A stretch of DNA of 64,000 bases from an uncultured Paracoccaceae bacterium (GCA_947500825.1 CANMTR010000012.1:1-64000), one strand, 5' to 3'. Positions 38,708 to 50,626 are shown, counted from the first letter of the stretch. Notes: generated from the sequence alone by a model not told the origin. Program-made: numbers and translations.

Positions 38708-39625
38708 TCACCCGTCGCGGGCGAGCGGATGATGGTCGAGGACCAGCTCGCGCAGGCGGTGGTCGAGTACGTGGGTATAGACCTCGGTGGTGGAGACGTC
38801 GGCATGGCCCAGGAGCGCCTGGATCGCCATCAGGTCGGCGCCCCCCGCCAGCAGGTGGGTCGCGAAGGCATGACGGAGGGTGTGCGGCGTCACCTTGGCG
38901 GGGTCCAGCCCCGCGGCCAGGGCGATCTCCTTGATCAGCGTGAAGAAGCGGTGCCGCGTCAGGTGCCCCGCCTTGCCCCGGGAGGGAAACAGGAACCGCG
39001 ACGGCGCCCGCGGGTCCTCCGCCTCGGCGCGCGTCGCGAGCCAGGCCGAGAGCGCGGTGCGCGCGGGCGCCGAGAGCGGCACCATCCGTTCGCGCCCGCC
39101 CTTGCCGCGGATGAGCAGCATCCGCGGATCGCCCCGGGCCGCCGCCACGGGCAGCGAGACCAGCTCGCTCACCCGCATCCCCGTGGCATAGAGAAGCTCC
39201 GCAAGGCAGGCATTGCGGATTCGGTCGGCCTCGGTCCGTCCGGTCCGGGCAGCGGCGCAGATCAGGCGGTCGACCTCCTCGACCTCAAGGGTCTTCGGCA
39301 GGCGCTTCTGGCGCCCCGGTCCCTTGATGCGGATCGCCGGGTTGTCGTCGCGCCATCCCTCCTCGTAGCCAAAACGGAACAGGCCCTTGATCGAGGACAG
39401 GCGCCGCGCGCGCGTGGACAGGGCAAGCCCTTGGTCGGTGCAGTGGACGAGGTACCTCTCGATCCCGTCGCGCCCGACGCTGTCGAAGTCGAGGTTCCGG
39501 GCCGCCAGCCAGCCGGCGAAGTCCTTCAGGTCGCGGGCATAGGCAAGCTGGGTGTTGTCGGCCGCACCCGCCTCGGCCGCCTGCGCCTCCAGCCAGACGG
39601 ATATTCGGTTCGCCATGGCGGTCAT
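38708..39625 (-). CDS. xerD: Tyrosine recombinase XerD
   Basis: TPHTLRHAFATHLLAGGADLMAIQALLGHADVSTTEVYTHVL; LYATGMRVSELVSL; RGKGGRERMVPL. Confidence 0.95.
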   Translation of the reverse strand: MTAMANRISVWLEAQAAEAGAADNTQLAYARDLKDFAGWLAARNLDFDSVGRDGIERYLVHCTDQGLALSTRARRLSSIKGLFRFGYEEGWRDDNPAIRIKGPGRQKRLPKTLEVEEVDRLICAAARTGRTEADRIRNACLAELLYATGMRVSELVSLPVAAARGDPRMLLIRGKGGRERMVPLSAPARTALSAWLATRAEAEDPRAPSRFLFPSRGKAGHLTRHRFFTLIKEIALAAGLDPAKVTPHTLRHAFATHLLAGGADLMAIQALLGHADVSTTEVYTHVLDHRLRELVLDHHPLARDG

Positions 39626-41049
39626 TCCGGGCCTCCCGCCAGCGCGATCTCGGTGGCCGCGCGGCGCGCGACGCGGTCCTGTCCCGCCGCGACCAGCGTC
39701 GCCAGCCCGTCGCGGAGCGCGTCGAGGTTGCCCTCCGCGCCCAGGTCGAGGAGCGCGATGGCATGAAGGAGCGCCTCCCCGGACTGCCCCTGGGCCACCA
39801 GCTCCGCGCCCCGGCCCGTGGCCGCGCGGCCCGCCAGCCCCGCGACGATGGCTTCGTCCAGCGCCGCGTCGCCGGTGGGCGCGGGCGGGTCCGGGTCGTC
39901 GTCCGCCAGGTGCCGCAGGGTCGTCAGGATCTCGGCGGCGGGCGCGTCGAGCGCGCGGGGCACGGGCCGGTCCGTCGCGCGCGCGGCGAGCGCGGGGCCG
40001 AGCCCGGTTGCGCGCATATCCTCCCACAACCCCGGCAACAGCTCCGAGACGGCCGCGGCGTCGCCCTCCTCCAATGCCCGGTCGAGCGCCTGAGCGCCGG
40101 CGACCCGGTCCCATGGCTGGCCCGACGCGGCGGGGTCGTGCTCTCCGTAGACATTCCAGAGCGCCCCCGCGTCGAGCGCCCCTGCGCGGGCGAGGCGCTC
40201 GGCCGCCGCGATCCGCGCCTTCCACCCGATATGGCGGCGCAGGTCGGCATGGGCGAAGGGTAGGGGCAGGGCGGCGCTGCGCAGCGGCTCGCCCATGGCC
40301 TCGTAGAGCATGTAGTCGAGCGGCGTCGGGCGCTCGGGCGGCGGCAGGTTCACCCCTTCGGCATAGGCGTCGAGGAACCGCGCCAACCGGTCCATCTCGG
40401 CGGGCGTCACCACCGACAGGGCGCGCGCGGTTTCCAGCGTCACGGCGGCGGCGGGCCAGTCGCCCGAGCGCGCCAGGCAGAAGATCCGCGCCGGGTAGGT
40501 GGGCGTGATCCGGGGAGCGGCGCGCATCCGCGCGCAGGCCTGCTCCTCCTGCCCGGTCAGCAGCGCCAGGTCGAACCAGCGCCGGAACACCTCCGGCCGG
40601 TCGTATCCCGCCCGTTCCATCATCTGCCGCGCCGGGGCGAAAGCGCCCGCCGCCATCAGCGCATCGAGCCGCGACAGGAAGAACCTCTCCCCGTCGCTGC
40701 CCTCAGGCGGATCGGCCGTCGCGATCAGCATCCTGCGCAGCAGGTCTTGGGTGGCGGCCAGGCGCGGCACGCCCAGCCCGTCGAGGCGCCGCGCAAGGCC
40801 CTCCGCTTCCGAGGCGGACCACGGGTCGGCGTCCAGCCCCGCCGCCTCGGGGTCCACGAGCCCCACGGTATCGGGCACGGGCCGGTCGAGCGGCTCCACC
40901 ACGATCGGGTCGGGCCGCGCGTCGTCGGAGACCGGCGGGTTCGTCGGCGGAACGGCGACGGTGCGCGACAGCCACCCGGGGCCGGAACCTTGCGCAAGCG
41001 CGGAGCCGGGCCAGAGCGCCAGGGCGAGGATCAGGATGCTAGCGCGCAT
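39622..41049 (-). CDS. Hypothetical secreted alpha-helical-repeat protein
   Basis: Signal MRASILILALALWPGSALAQ, Ala/Leu-rich helical repeats; overlaps xerD start. Confidence 0.75.
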   Translation of the reverse strand: MRASILILALALWPGSALAQGSGPGWLSRTVAVPPTNPPVSDDARPDPIVVEPLDRPVPDTVGLVDPEAAGLDADPWSASEAEGLARRLDGLGVPRLAATQDLLRRMLIATADPPEGSDGERFFLSRLDALMAAGAFAPARQMMERAGYDRPEVFRRWFDLALLTGQEEQACARMRAAPRITPTYPARIFCLARSGDWPAAAVTLETARALSVVTPAEMDRLARFLDAYAEGVNLPPPERPTPLDYMLYEAMGEPLRSAALPLPFAHADLRRHIGWKARIAAAERLARAGALDAGALWNVYGEHDPAASGQPWDRVAGAQALDRALEEGDAAAVSELLPGLWEDMRATGLGPALAARATDRPVPRALDAPAAEILTTLRHLADDDPDPPAPTGDAALDEAIVAGLAGRAATGRGAELVAQGQSGEALLHAIALLDLGAEGNLDALRDGLATLVAAGQDRVARRAATEIALAGGPE

Positions 41050-41173
41050 CCAGCGATACGGGCACGCTGCGCTCCGCCCGCTCGGGCGACAGGTCGCCCA
41101 GATAGGCGAACCCGGCCACGCCGATCAGGGCTACCACGATCAGGAACACCAGTAATTTCACAAGCTTGAACAC
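41039..41173 (-). CDS. Small single-TM protein (44 aa)
   Basis: GTG-start ORF (V/M)FKLVKLLVFLIVVALIGVAGFAYLGDLSPERAERSVPVSLDAR; absent from the ORF track because of length; overlaps downstream ORF start. Confidence 0.7.
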   Translation of the reverse strand: MFKLVKLLVFLIVVALIGVAGFAYLGDLSPERAERSVPVSLDAR

Positions 41174-41307
41174 GCGCCGCCTCGTTTCGCCCACCTCGAC
41201 AATCCGGTTCTGACGACCGGTTTGCGTGCTTTATAGCTGGTCTTCGGGCCAAGATCACGCCATTGAGGCGCCGAATTTTCACGGGTGAGGGGGGTGTTGC
41301 CCTAGCG

Positions 41308-41859
41308 ATGCGCCGATTGAGGAAAACCGTCGTCATGGTGGGCATGATGGGGGCCGGCAAGACCGCCGTGGGCGGCGCCGTCGCCCGCACGCTGGGCGTG
41401 CCGTTCCTCGATTCCGACGCCGAGATCCAGGCGGCGGCGAACGCAACGATCCCCGAGATCTTCGCCCGCGACGGCGAGCCCTTCTTTCGCGAACGCGAGG
41501 CGCAGGTGATCGATCGGCTGATGCAGGGGCGTCCGGGCATCCTCTCCATCGGGGGCGGGGCCTACCTTTCCGCGCGCAACCGCGAGGCCATCGGCCGCCG
41601 GGGCGTGGCCCTGTGGATCAGGGCGGAGCGCGAGCTGCTGTGGGAGCGGGTGCGCCACAAGGATACCCGTCCGCTCCTGCGCACCCGGGACCCGCGGGCG
41701 ACCCTGTTCGCCATGATCGAGGCGCGCGAGCCGAGCTACGCCCTGGCCGACTTGGCCGTCGATGCCGAGCCGGGCCTCAGCGTCGAGGCGATGGCGCGCA
41801 AGGCCATCGGGGTGATCGAGACCCGCGAGGATGTTCTGGACGGAGGACGAAAACCATGA
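41308..41859 (+). CDS. aroK: Shikimate kinase
   Basis: VVMVGMMGAGKTAVGGAVARTLGVPFLDSDAEIQ, ISIGGGAYLSARNRE. Confidence 0.95.
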   Translation: MRRLRKTVVMVGMMGAGKTAVGGAVARTLGVPFLDSDAEIQAAANATIPEIFARDGEPFFREREAQVIDRLMQGRPGILSIGGGAYLSARNREAIGRRGVALWIRAERELLWERVRHKDTRPLLRTRDPRATLFAMIEAREPSYALADLAVDAEPGLSVEAMARKAIGVIETREDVLDGGRKP

Positions 41860-42980
41860 CCGATGCCGCCACCACCGATGTCCGCGTCGATCTCGGATCG
41901 CGCGCCTACGACGTGCGCATCGGGCCCGACCTGCTGGACCGGGCCGGGGAGGAGATCGCGCCGCTCCTGGCGCGGCCCCGCGTGGCGATCGTCACCGACG
42001 GGAACGTCGCCGGCCGCCACCTCGCGGCGCTCGAGGCGTCGCTCGCCCGCGCGGGCATCGCCGCCTCGGCCCTGACCCTGCCCGCGGGCGAGGCGACCAA
42101 GTCGTGGGAGGCTCTGGGCCGGACGGTCGAATGGCTCCTGGCCGAGCGGATCGAGCGGCGCGACGTGGTGGTGGCGCTGGGCGGCGGCGTGATCGGCGAC
42201 CTCGTGGGCTTCGCGGCCGCGATCCTGCGCCGCGGCGTGCGCTTCGTGCAGGTGCCGACCTCGCTCCTGGCGCAAGTCGATTCGTCCGTCGGCGGCAAGA
42301 CCGGGGTCAACGCCGCCGCCGGCAAGAACCTGATCGGCGCGTTCCACCAGCCCGCCCTGGTCCTGGCCGATATCGGCGTGCTCGACACGCTGGCGCCGCG
42401 CGACTTCCTCGCGGGCTACGGCGAGGTGGTGAAATACGGCCTCCTGGGCGATGCGGAGTTCTTCGCCTGGCTGGAGACGAACGGGCCGGCCCTGGCCGCC
42501 GGCGACGGCGGTCTGCGGGCCGAGGCGGTGCGCCGGTCCGTCGCCATGAAGGCCGACATCGTCGTGCGCGACGAAACCGAGCAGGGCGACCGGGCGCTTC
42601 TGAACCTGGGCCATACCTTCGCCCACGCGCTCGAGGCGGCGACCGGGTATTCCGACCGGCTGCTCCACGGCGAGGCGGTCGCGATGGGCTGCGCGCTGGC
42701 CTTCGACCTGTCCGGCCGGCTGGGCCACTGTCCGCAGGAGGATACCTCGCGCGTCCGCGCCCACCTGGCGCAGATGGGGCTGCGCGGCCGCCTCTCCGAC
42801 ATCCCCGGCGACCTGCCGGGGCCCGAGGCGCTGATGGAGCTGATGGCCCAGGACAAGAAGGTGGTGGACGGCCGCCTGCGGCTGATCCTGGCCCGCGGGA
42901 TCGGCCGCGCCTTCGTCACGTCCGATGTCCCCCCCGAGGCCCTCGGGGCGGTCCTGTCGGACGCCTTGGCGGAGCGCTGA
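41856..42980 (+). CDS. aroB: 3-dehydroquinate synthase
   Basis: VVALGGGVIGDLVGFAAAILRRGVRFVQVPTSLLAQVDSSVGGKTGVN, NLGHTFAHALEAATGYSDRLLHGEAVAMG. Confidence 0.97.
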   Translation: MTDAATTDVRVDLGSRAYDVRIGPDLLDRAGEEIAPLLARPRVAIVTDGNVAGRHLAALEASLARAGIAASALTLPAGEATKSWEALGRTVEWLLAERIERRDVVVALGGGVIGDLVGFAAAILRRGVRFVQVPTSLLAQVDSSVGGKTGVNAAAGKNLIGAFHQPALVLADIGVLDTLAPRDFLAGYGEVVKYGLLGDAEFFAWLETNGPALAAGDGGLRAEAVRRSVAMKADIVVRDETEQGDRALLNLGHTFAHALEAATGYSDRLLHGEAVAMGCALAFDLSGRLGHCPQEDTSRVRAHLAQMGLRGRLSDIPGDLPGPEALMELMAQDKKVVDGRLRLILARGIGRAFVTSDVPPEALGAVLSDALAER

Positions 42981-43063
42981 CGCCGCTGCCCCACGGATAC
43001 GTCCGCCAAAATCCGCGGGGTCGTCCGTGATGCGGGAAGGCCCCCCGCGCGGACACGGGGAGC

Positions 43064-43861
43064 TCAGCGGCAATAACTGCCGGAGCGGTATCGCGCGGTG
43101 TCGAAGTGGAAGTGATCCTGGTGGAAGCGGTCGGATTCGGGGCCCAGCACGGTGCCGAACGGGCCGCAGGCGGCCTCGTGCAGGCGCCGCAGGATGCGCC
43201 CCTGCCGCCCGCTTCCCCAGCCGTCGAGCACCGTGATCCGCGTCCCGTCCGCCAGCCGTATGGCCGAGATGTCGATGGCCCGTCCCCGCCCGTGCTCCGA
43301 TACCTTCGCCCCGGGGCGGTTGTTCCGGGTCCGGCAGGCATAGTGGGCGGCCACGGTCAGGCCCGCCGCGCCCCCGCCCCGCGCGCCCACCACGGGGCGC
43401 ACCGCGTCGCGCACCCAGGCCGACAGGGTGCGCGCCGTGCGGCAATCGAGCGTCGCGGGTTGGCTCAGGGCCAGCCCCCCCGCCCGGGTCACGCGTACGG
43501 GCGAGCCCACGCCGCACCCCTCGATCCGCCCCGGGATCTCGGGCAGCGGCGCGCCCGCGAGCGTCGGGTCGCCGCAGAGCGCGCCGGTGGGCGCCGCGGG
43601 GCGGTCGTCGTCCTGCCCGGCGACGGTGCGCGGCGCCTCGGGCGGCGTTTCCCGCGCCTCGGGTCGGGGCGCGGCGTCGGGGGCGGGGGGCGCCGCATCG
43701 GAGAGCGTTTCGGCGGGCGTCGCGGGCGAGGCCATCGCGGGAGCGTCCGTCTCCGTCCGGGCCTCCGGCGGAGGCGAGCTCGCCGGCGCCTGGGCCGGTG
43801 CGGGCAGGGCCCCCAGGCACCAGGCCAGGAGCGCCGCCAGCGCCGGGGCCCGGACGTTCAC
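43064..43861 (-). CDS. Extensin-family protein (extensin-like C-terminal domain)
   Basis: Signal peptide, Pro/Ala-rich linker, then ...[31 protein letters not shown]...[16 protein letters not shown]. Confidence 0.88.
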   Translation of the reverse strand: MNVRAPALAALLAWCLGALPAPAQAPASSPPPEARTETDAPAMASPATPAETLSDAAPPAPDAAPRPEARETPPEAPRTVAGQDDDRPAAPTGALCGDPTLAGAPLPEIPGRIEGCGVGSPVRVTRAGGLALSQPATLDCRTARTLSAWVRDAVRPVVGARGGGAAGLTVAAHYACRTRNNRPGAKVSEHGRGRAIDISAIRLADGTRITVLDGWGSGRQGRILRRLHEAACGPFGTVLGPESDRFHQDHFHFDTARYRSGSYCR

Positions 43862-44946
43862 TCCGCCCTCTCGCGAAAACGGGCGAGGGCGTCAGCCACC
43901 CGGCGGCAGGCGGCCTCGTCTCCCACGGTGATCCGCAGGCAGTGCGGCAGGCCGTAGCCGCCCACGCGGCGCACGATCAGCCCCTCGGCACGCAGATGCG
44001 CGTCGCAGGCAGCGGCCTCCTCGGGGCTCTTCAGCCGCGCCAGGACGAAGTTCGCCTCCGACGCGTCGGACGGCACGCCCGCCTGGGACAGGGCCAGCGC
44101 CAGCCATGCCCGAAGACGCGCGTTCTCGGATCGCGCATGGTCCACGAAGGCGCGGTCGCGCATCGCCGCCTCGGCGGCAGCGAGCTGCGGCGTGCCGAGG
44201 TTGAACGGCCCCCGGACCCGGTTGAGCACGTCGATCACGTGGGCGGGCGCGAAGGCCCATCCCACGCGCAGGCCCCCCAGCCCGTAGATCTTGGAGAAGG
44301 TGCGGGTCATCACAACGCCCTCGCGCGCGGCCACCAGCCCGGCGCCGCCGTCGTGGCCTTCGGCATATTCTGCATAGGCCCCGTCTAGGACCAGCAGGGC
44401 GTGGTCGGGCAGCCCGTCCGCCAGCCGCGCCACCTCGTCCGTGCCGATCATGGTGCCGGTCGGGTTGCCGGGGTTGGCGATGAAGACGAGGCGCGTGCGC
44501 GGGCTCACCGCGCCCAGGATCGCGTCCACGTCCACCCGCCGGTCGCGCTCGGCCACGCAGACCGGCGTCGCCCCCGCGGCGAGCGCCGACAGGCGGTACA
44601 TGGAAAAGCCGTGCTCGGTATGGATCACCTCGGCGCCCTCGCCGCCATAGGCCGTGCACAGGAACGCGATCAGCTCGTCCGAGCCCGCCCCGCACACGAT
44701 CCGCTCGGGGTCGAGCCCGTGGACCTCCCCGATCGCGCGCCTCAGCCCCGCATGGGACCCGTCCGGATAGCGGTGGAGCAGGGCCGCGCTCCGCGCCAGC
44801 GCCTCCTGTGCGGCGGGGGGCGGGCCGAACGGGTTCTCGTTCGACGACAGCTTGACCGCGTCCCGCACCCCGGGCACGCGGCTTTCCCCGCCCTGATAGG
44901 GGTCGATGTCGAGGATGCCGGCTCTGGGCGCCACGGCGTGGGTCAT
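43858..44946 (-). CDS. hisC: Histidinol-phosphate aminotransferase
   Basis: [51 protein letters not shown]. Confidence 0.94.
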   Translation of the reverse strand: MTHAVAPRAGILDIDPYQGGESRVPGVRDAVKLSSNENPFGPPPAAQEALARSAALLHRYPDGSHAGLRRAIGEVHGLDPERIVCGAGSDELIAFLCTAYGGEGAEVIHTEHGFSMYRLSALAAGATPVCVAERDRRVDVDAILGAVSPRTRLVFIANPGNPTGTMIGTDEVARLADGLPDHALLVLDGAYAEYAEGHDGGAGLVAAREGVVMTRTFSKIYGLGGLRVGWAFAPAHVIDVLNRVRGPFNLGTPQLAAAEAAMRDRAFVDHARSENARLRAWLALALSQAGVPSDASEANFVLARLKSPEEAAACDAHLRAEGLIVRRVGGYGLPHCLRITVGDEAACRRVADALARFRERAE

Positions 44947-45044
44947 CTGGTTCTCCTGGGCCACGACGCCCTACCTAGTCCTGCGCGCGGGGCGGGGCCA
45001 GAGGCCCGTGCGCCCACGCGCGACCCTGCGCCGAACCTTTCCTC

Positions 45045-46532
<1,488 letters not shown>

Positions 46533-46601
46533 GCAAGTCCTCCCTCGTTCCTGCTGCAGACCATATGACCGTGCGCCGCCACGGCAAGGCGCGCGGGCAG
46601 G

Positions 46602-47120
46602 CTATTGCGAGGCGAACTCGTTGCAGATGGTGCGGACCTCGTCCTCGATCTGCGCGATCAGCAGGCCCTGGATCACCGGCGCGGCCATGTCGAGCGCCCA
46701 GGACATCTCGCCCTCGATCTCGTCGATGGTCACGTCCGCCGTCGTCACCTCGCATCGCGACAGGATGCCCTCGACATTGGCGGAGACGTCGGCGGCGAGG
46801 TCGCCGCCGGTATCCTCCTCCGCCCCGCGGCAGGTCAGCCGGCCGCCTATGGTAAAGCTCACGCCGTCGCCGCGCAGGCGCAGATCCGCGCTCGACACCT
46901 GGACCGAGCGCACCTCTCCCAGGCCGAGCGACACCCCCATGATCTCGGTTCCCAACGGCTCGCAGGGGTTGAACGCGGCGATCCGCGCCTCCAGCGCAGA
47001 CTGCGCGTCCCCGCCCTCCGGCCCCGAAGGCACCTCTCCCTGCGCTCCGAGCGCGACGGGGAAAAGACAGGCGACGAGGGCGCCGGTCCATATCGTCCGT
47101 CTCGTCCGGAGAAGGTCCAT
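46602..47120 (-). CDS. Hypothetical secreted protein between glpK and glpD
   Basis: 172 aa, signal-like LVACLFPVALGAQ, four Cys after the putative signal; no family recognised. Confidence 0.65.
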   Translation of the reverse strand: MDLLRTRRTIWTGALVACLFPVALGAQGEVPSGPEGGDAQSALEARIAAFNPCEPLGTEIMGVSLGLGEVRSVQVSSADLRLRGDGVSFTIGGRLTCRGAEEDTGGDLAADVSANVEGILSRCEVTTADVTIDEIEGEMSWALDMAAPVIQGLLIAQIEDEVRTICNEFASQ

Positions 47121-47283
47121 GACCGCCCTTTCGGTGCCGGTGACGGGGGAACTGTCCGCCGGGTGGATCGGATTATTCTTTTACGCTAGCATGCCCCGAA
47201 GCCGAGCCAAAGGGGCCATGCCATCCGAGGGTCTGGACGAAGACGCGGACAGGCTCGCCGCGACACGCCCGGACTGACCCCCG

Positions 47284-48915
47284 CTACTCGGCCGCGCGCG
47301 TCTCCGCCCGGGCCTCGGCCATCCAGTCGTCGAGGGCGGCGATCTCGTCCGCGCTCATCCTCAGGCCGAGCTTGGTGCGCCGCCAGACCACGTCCTCGGC
47401 GCGGCGGGCGTATTCGCGCTCCATGAGCCAGCGTACCTCCGCCTCGGTCAGGGTGCCGCCGAAGTCGCGGCCCATCCCGGCGGCGGCGTTCCCGGCGCCC
47501 GAGCACACGTCCTTCGCCTCGGTGCCGTAGGCGCGCACCAGCCGCCGCGCCCAGAACTCGCTGAGGAACGGGTGCGCCCGGCGCAGGTCGTCCACCAGGG
47601 CGGGCACCCCGTCCACGGCGAAGTCGCCGCCGGGCAGGGGCACGCGCGCCGTCCAGTCGCCCGTCATCTGGCCGAAATGGGGGGCGAGCTTGGCAAGTGC
47701 CTGCTCGGCGAGCTTTCGGTAGGTGGTGATCTTGCCGCCGAACACGTTGAGGAGCGGCGGGTCCATGCCCACGGGGCCGTCCGTGGCAGGCCCGGCATCG
47801 ACCGACAGCACGTAGTCGCGCGTCGCCGCCGTGGCCGACTTGGCCCCGTCGTCGTAGAGCGGGCGCACGCCCGAATAGGTCCAGACCACGTCCTCGCGCC
47901 GCACGGGCTTCTCGAAGTATTCCGACGCGAAGGCGCAGAGGTAGTCGGTCTCCTCGTCCGATATCTCGGGCGCGACGGAGGGGTCGCGGCCGTGGTCCTT
48001 GTCGGTGGTGCCGATCAGGGTGAAGTCGGTCTCGTAGGGGATGGAGAAGATGATCCGCCCGTCCTCGCCCTGGAAGAAGTACGCCTTGCCGTGGTCGTAG
48101 AGCTTGGGCACCACGATGTGGCTGCCGCGCACCAGCCGCACCCCCTCGGACGAGTTGAAGCGCACGGTGCCGCGCACCACGTCCTCCACCCAGGGGCCGC
48201 CCGCGTTCACCAGCCCGCGGGCGCGCACGACCTGCTGCGCGCCGGTCTCCACGTCCTCCAGCGTCACCGACCAGCTCGCGCCGTCGCGGTCGGCGGTCAC
48301 CACCTTCGTGCGGGTCTTCACGGTGGCGCCGCGGATCTCGGCGTCGCGGGCGTTGAGCGCCACGAGCCGCGAATCCTCGACCCAGCAGTCGGAATACTCG
48401 TAGGCCTTCTTGAAGCGGTCCCTGATCGGGCCGCCCTCTGGCGCGGTGGTCAGGTCCAGCGTCCGGGTGGCCGGCAGGTGCTTTCGCCCCCCGAGGTTGT
48501 CGTAGAGGAACAGCCCGATGCGGATCACCCAGTCCGGTCGCCGCCCCTTCATCCAGGGCATCACGGTGTTCAGCAGCTTCGAGGTCGGCGTCTCGCCCTC
48601 GAAGCGCATGTCGGGCGAGTAGGGCAGCACGAAGCGCATGGGCCAGGAGATGTGCGGCATCGCCTCGAGCAGCACCTCGCGCTCGATCAACGCCTTCTTC
48701 ACCAGTCCGATTTCGAAGAACTCCAGATAGCGCAGCCCGCCGTGGAACAGCTTGGTGGACTTCGACGAGGTCGCGCCCGCCAGGTCGCCCATCTCCGCCA
48801 GGTACACCGACAGGCCCCGCCCCTGGGCGTCCCGCGCGATCCCTGTGCCGTTGATGCCGCCCCCGATCACGAAGAGGTCGTAGATCTTCTCGGTCACTGC
48901 GGTGTGCTCCGCCAT
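47284..48915 (-). CDS. glpD: Glycerol-3-phosphate dehydrogenase (aerobic, FAD)
   Basis: YDLFVIGGGINGTGIARDAQGRGLSVYLAEMGDLAGATSSKSTKLFHGGLRYLE. Confidence 0.97.
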   Translation of the reverse strand: MAEHTAVTEKIYDLFVIGGGINGTGIARDAQGRGLSVYLAEMGDLAGATSSKSTKLFHGGLRYLEFFEIGLVKKALIEREVLLEAMPHISWPMRFVLPYSPDMRFEGETPTSKLLNTVMPWMKGRRPDWVIRIGLFLYDNLGGRKHLPATRTLDLTTAPEGGPIRDRFKKAYEYSDCWVEDSRLVALNARDAEIRGATVKTRTKVVTADRDGASWSVTLEDVETGAQQVVRARGLVNAGGPWVEDVVRGTVRFNSSEGVRLVRGSHIVVPKLYDHGKAYFFQGEDGRIIFSIPYETDFTLIGTTDKDHGRDPSVAPEISDEETDYLCAFASEYFEKPVRREDVVWTYSGVRPLYDDGAKSATAATRDYVLSVDAGPATDGPVGMDPPLLNVFGGKITTYRKLAEQALAKLAPHFGQMTGDWTARVPLPGGDFAVDGVPALVDDLRRAHPFLSEFWARRLVRAYGTEAKDVCSGAGNAAAGMGRDFGGTLTEAEVRWLMEREYARRAEDVVWRRTKLGLRMSADEIAALDDWMAEARAETRAAE

Positions 48916-49246
48916 GCAAGCCTCCGGGTCTGTGCGAGAGGAGTATAGGGCCGCGGCCACGGATTTTGAGGGGGGAACGGCGTCGCCGGATCGACGCCGG
49001 AATCATCCGGGGGGTGATCGCGCCAAAGGCGAAGCGACTTCGGCGGCCCGTTCCCGGTATTCGAACAAAATTCGCTTAGAATACCGATTGTCCGCTCCCC
49101 GGGGTCGAAGACGGCAATTCGACCAAGCCAATTTCGAAAAACCTTGAGTCGAATGGGGTTCGATGTCGAATGACCTTATTCCGTTCTCAGGGGCATCCCG
49201 CTCCGCCGAGTAAATGGTACCAACCGGGAAAAAAGGAATTTACGTC

Positions 49247-49858
49247 ATGACCTTTATGAAAACCCTCCTCGGCGCCACCGCCGTTGCCGCTCTGCCCTTC
49301 GCCGCGTCGGCGTTCACCTTCGTCGAAGGCATGTCCACCGGCGGTCAAACCGTCACCAACGGCGTTGCGATGGGGATCGACCCCGACCAGAACGAGGCCG
49401 ATTTCGACTTCTTCTGGGATTCCACTCCCTATACCGGCTATATCACGTTCAGCTCGGATCGGGCATTTGATCTCTATTTCGAGAATTACATTCCCAACCG
49501 CGCCGATAGCGGGCAATTCTCCGGACTGACCCTGCGTGATTCCATGGGCAATTTCCTGCAGAACGGGGAAGCCGATGCCAATTTCTGCGGATCGGCCGAA
49601 TTCGACGTCGTTTCCGGCCCCTGCAATCTCGTGACCGGCCAGAACGGCGAGGCCGACTACCTCAAGCCCGACACCGACACGCCGATCTTCGCGAAGTTGT
49701 CTGCCGGTACCTACACGATCGGCCTTTACGAATCGAACCGCCCGGTCGGCGGCTCGGCCGACTTCCGCGTCTCGGCGGTTCCGCTGCCCGCGGGCGGCCT
49801 GCTGCTGGTCAGCGCGCTGGGCGGCATGGGCCTGATGCGTCGCCGCAAGTCGGCCTGA
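49247..49858 (+). CDS. Secreted protein with VPLPA-CTERM sorting signal
   Basis: Signal MTFMKTLLGATAVAALPFAASA; C-terminus VSAVPLPAGGLLLVSALGGMGLMRRRKSA. Confidence 0.85.
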   Translation: MTFMKTLLGATAVAALPFAASAFTFVEGMSTGGQTVTNGVAMGIDPDQNEADFDFFWDSTPYTGYITFSSDRAFDLYFENYIPNRADSGQFSGLTLRDSMGNFLQNGEADANFCGSAEFDVVSGPCNLVTGQNGEADYLKPDTDTPIFAKLSAGTYTIGLYESNRPVGGSADFRVSAVPLPAGGLLLVSALGGMGLMRRRKSA

Positions 49859-49877
49859 CGCCTTCCCCGACGCTGCG

Positions 49878-49902
49878 AAAGGGCCCCGCGAGGGGCCCTT
49901 TC
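49878..49902 (+). terminator. Intrinsic terminator
   Basis: AAAGGGCCCC GCG AGGGGCCCTTT hairpin 20 nt after the VPLPA-CTERM gene stop. Confidence 0.8.
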
Positions 49903-49969
49903 CATGCCGGGGTCGGGGCCCGGCCGGGTTTCGCCCCCTTCCCCGCGCGGGGAAGGGGCGCGGGTCCGG

Positions 49970-50626
49970 TCATCCCGGATCCATCGGCTGGCCGAACGGG
50001 TCGATCACCGGGCCCCCGGCCGCGCGCGCGTCTTCCGCGTCGTGGGTCACCAGCACCGCCGGAAGCCCCCGGTCGCGGATCGTGTCGAAGGTGAAGCGGC
50101 GCACCGTCTCGCGCAAAGCCGCGTCGAGGCGCGAGAAGGGCTCGTCGAGCAAGAGGGCCGCCGGCGCCGACAGGAGTGTCCGCATCAGCGCCACCCGCGC
50201 GCGCTGTCCGCCCGACAGCGTCGCCGGGTCGCGCCGGGCATAGCCCGCGAGGCTCGCATCCTCGAGCGCCGCTGCCACGGCCTCCCGCCGTCGCCCGCGG
50301 CCCCGGATCGTGGGCGGCAGGCCGAAGGCCAGGTTCGCCCCCACCGACATGTGCGGAAACAGCAGGTCGTCCTGGAAGATCAGGCCGATGCCCCGGGCGC
50401 ACGGCCCCAGCCCAGACAGGTCGCGCCCCCCCAGCCGCACGGCGCCCCGCGCGTCGAAGGCGGGCAGGGGAGCCCCCACCACGTAGGACAGCAGCGTCGA
50501 CTTGCCCGACCCCGACGGCCCCATCACCGTCAGGATCTCGCCCGGCGGCACCCGCGCGGTCACCGAGATCAGGGCGGTTCCCTCCAGCGCGATCGTCACG
50601 CCCTCCATTTCCAGCCCGCTCTTCAT
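49970..50626 (-). CDS. ABC transporter ATP-binding protein (YnjD-like)
   Basis: Walker A MGPSGSGKSTLLSYV, signature LSGGQRARVALMRTLL, LLLDEPFSRLD. Confidence 0.92.
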   Translation of the reverse strand: MKSGLEMEGVTIALEGTALISVTARVPPGEILTVMGPSGSGKSTLLSYVVGAPLPAFDARGAVRLGGRDLSGLGPCARGIGLIFQDDLLFPHMSVGANLAFGLPPTIRGRGRRREAVAAALEDASLAGYARRDPATLSGGQRARVALMRTLLSAPAALLLDEPFSRLDAALRETVRRFTFDTIRDRGLPAVLVTHDAEDARAAGGPVIDPFGQPMDPG

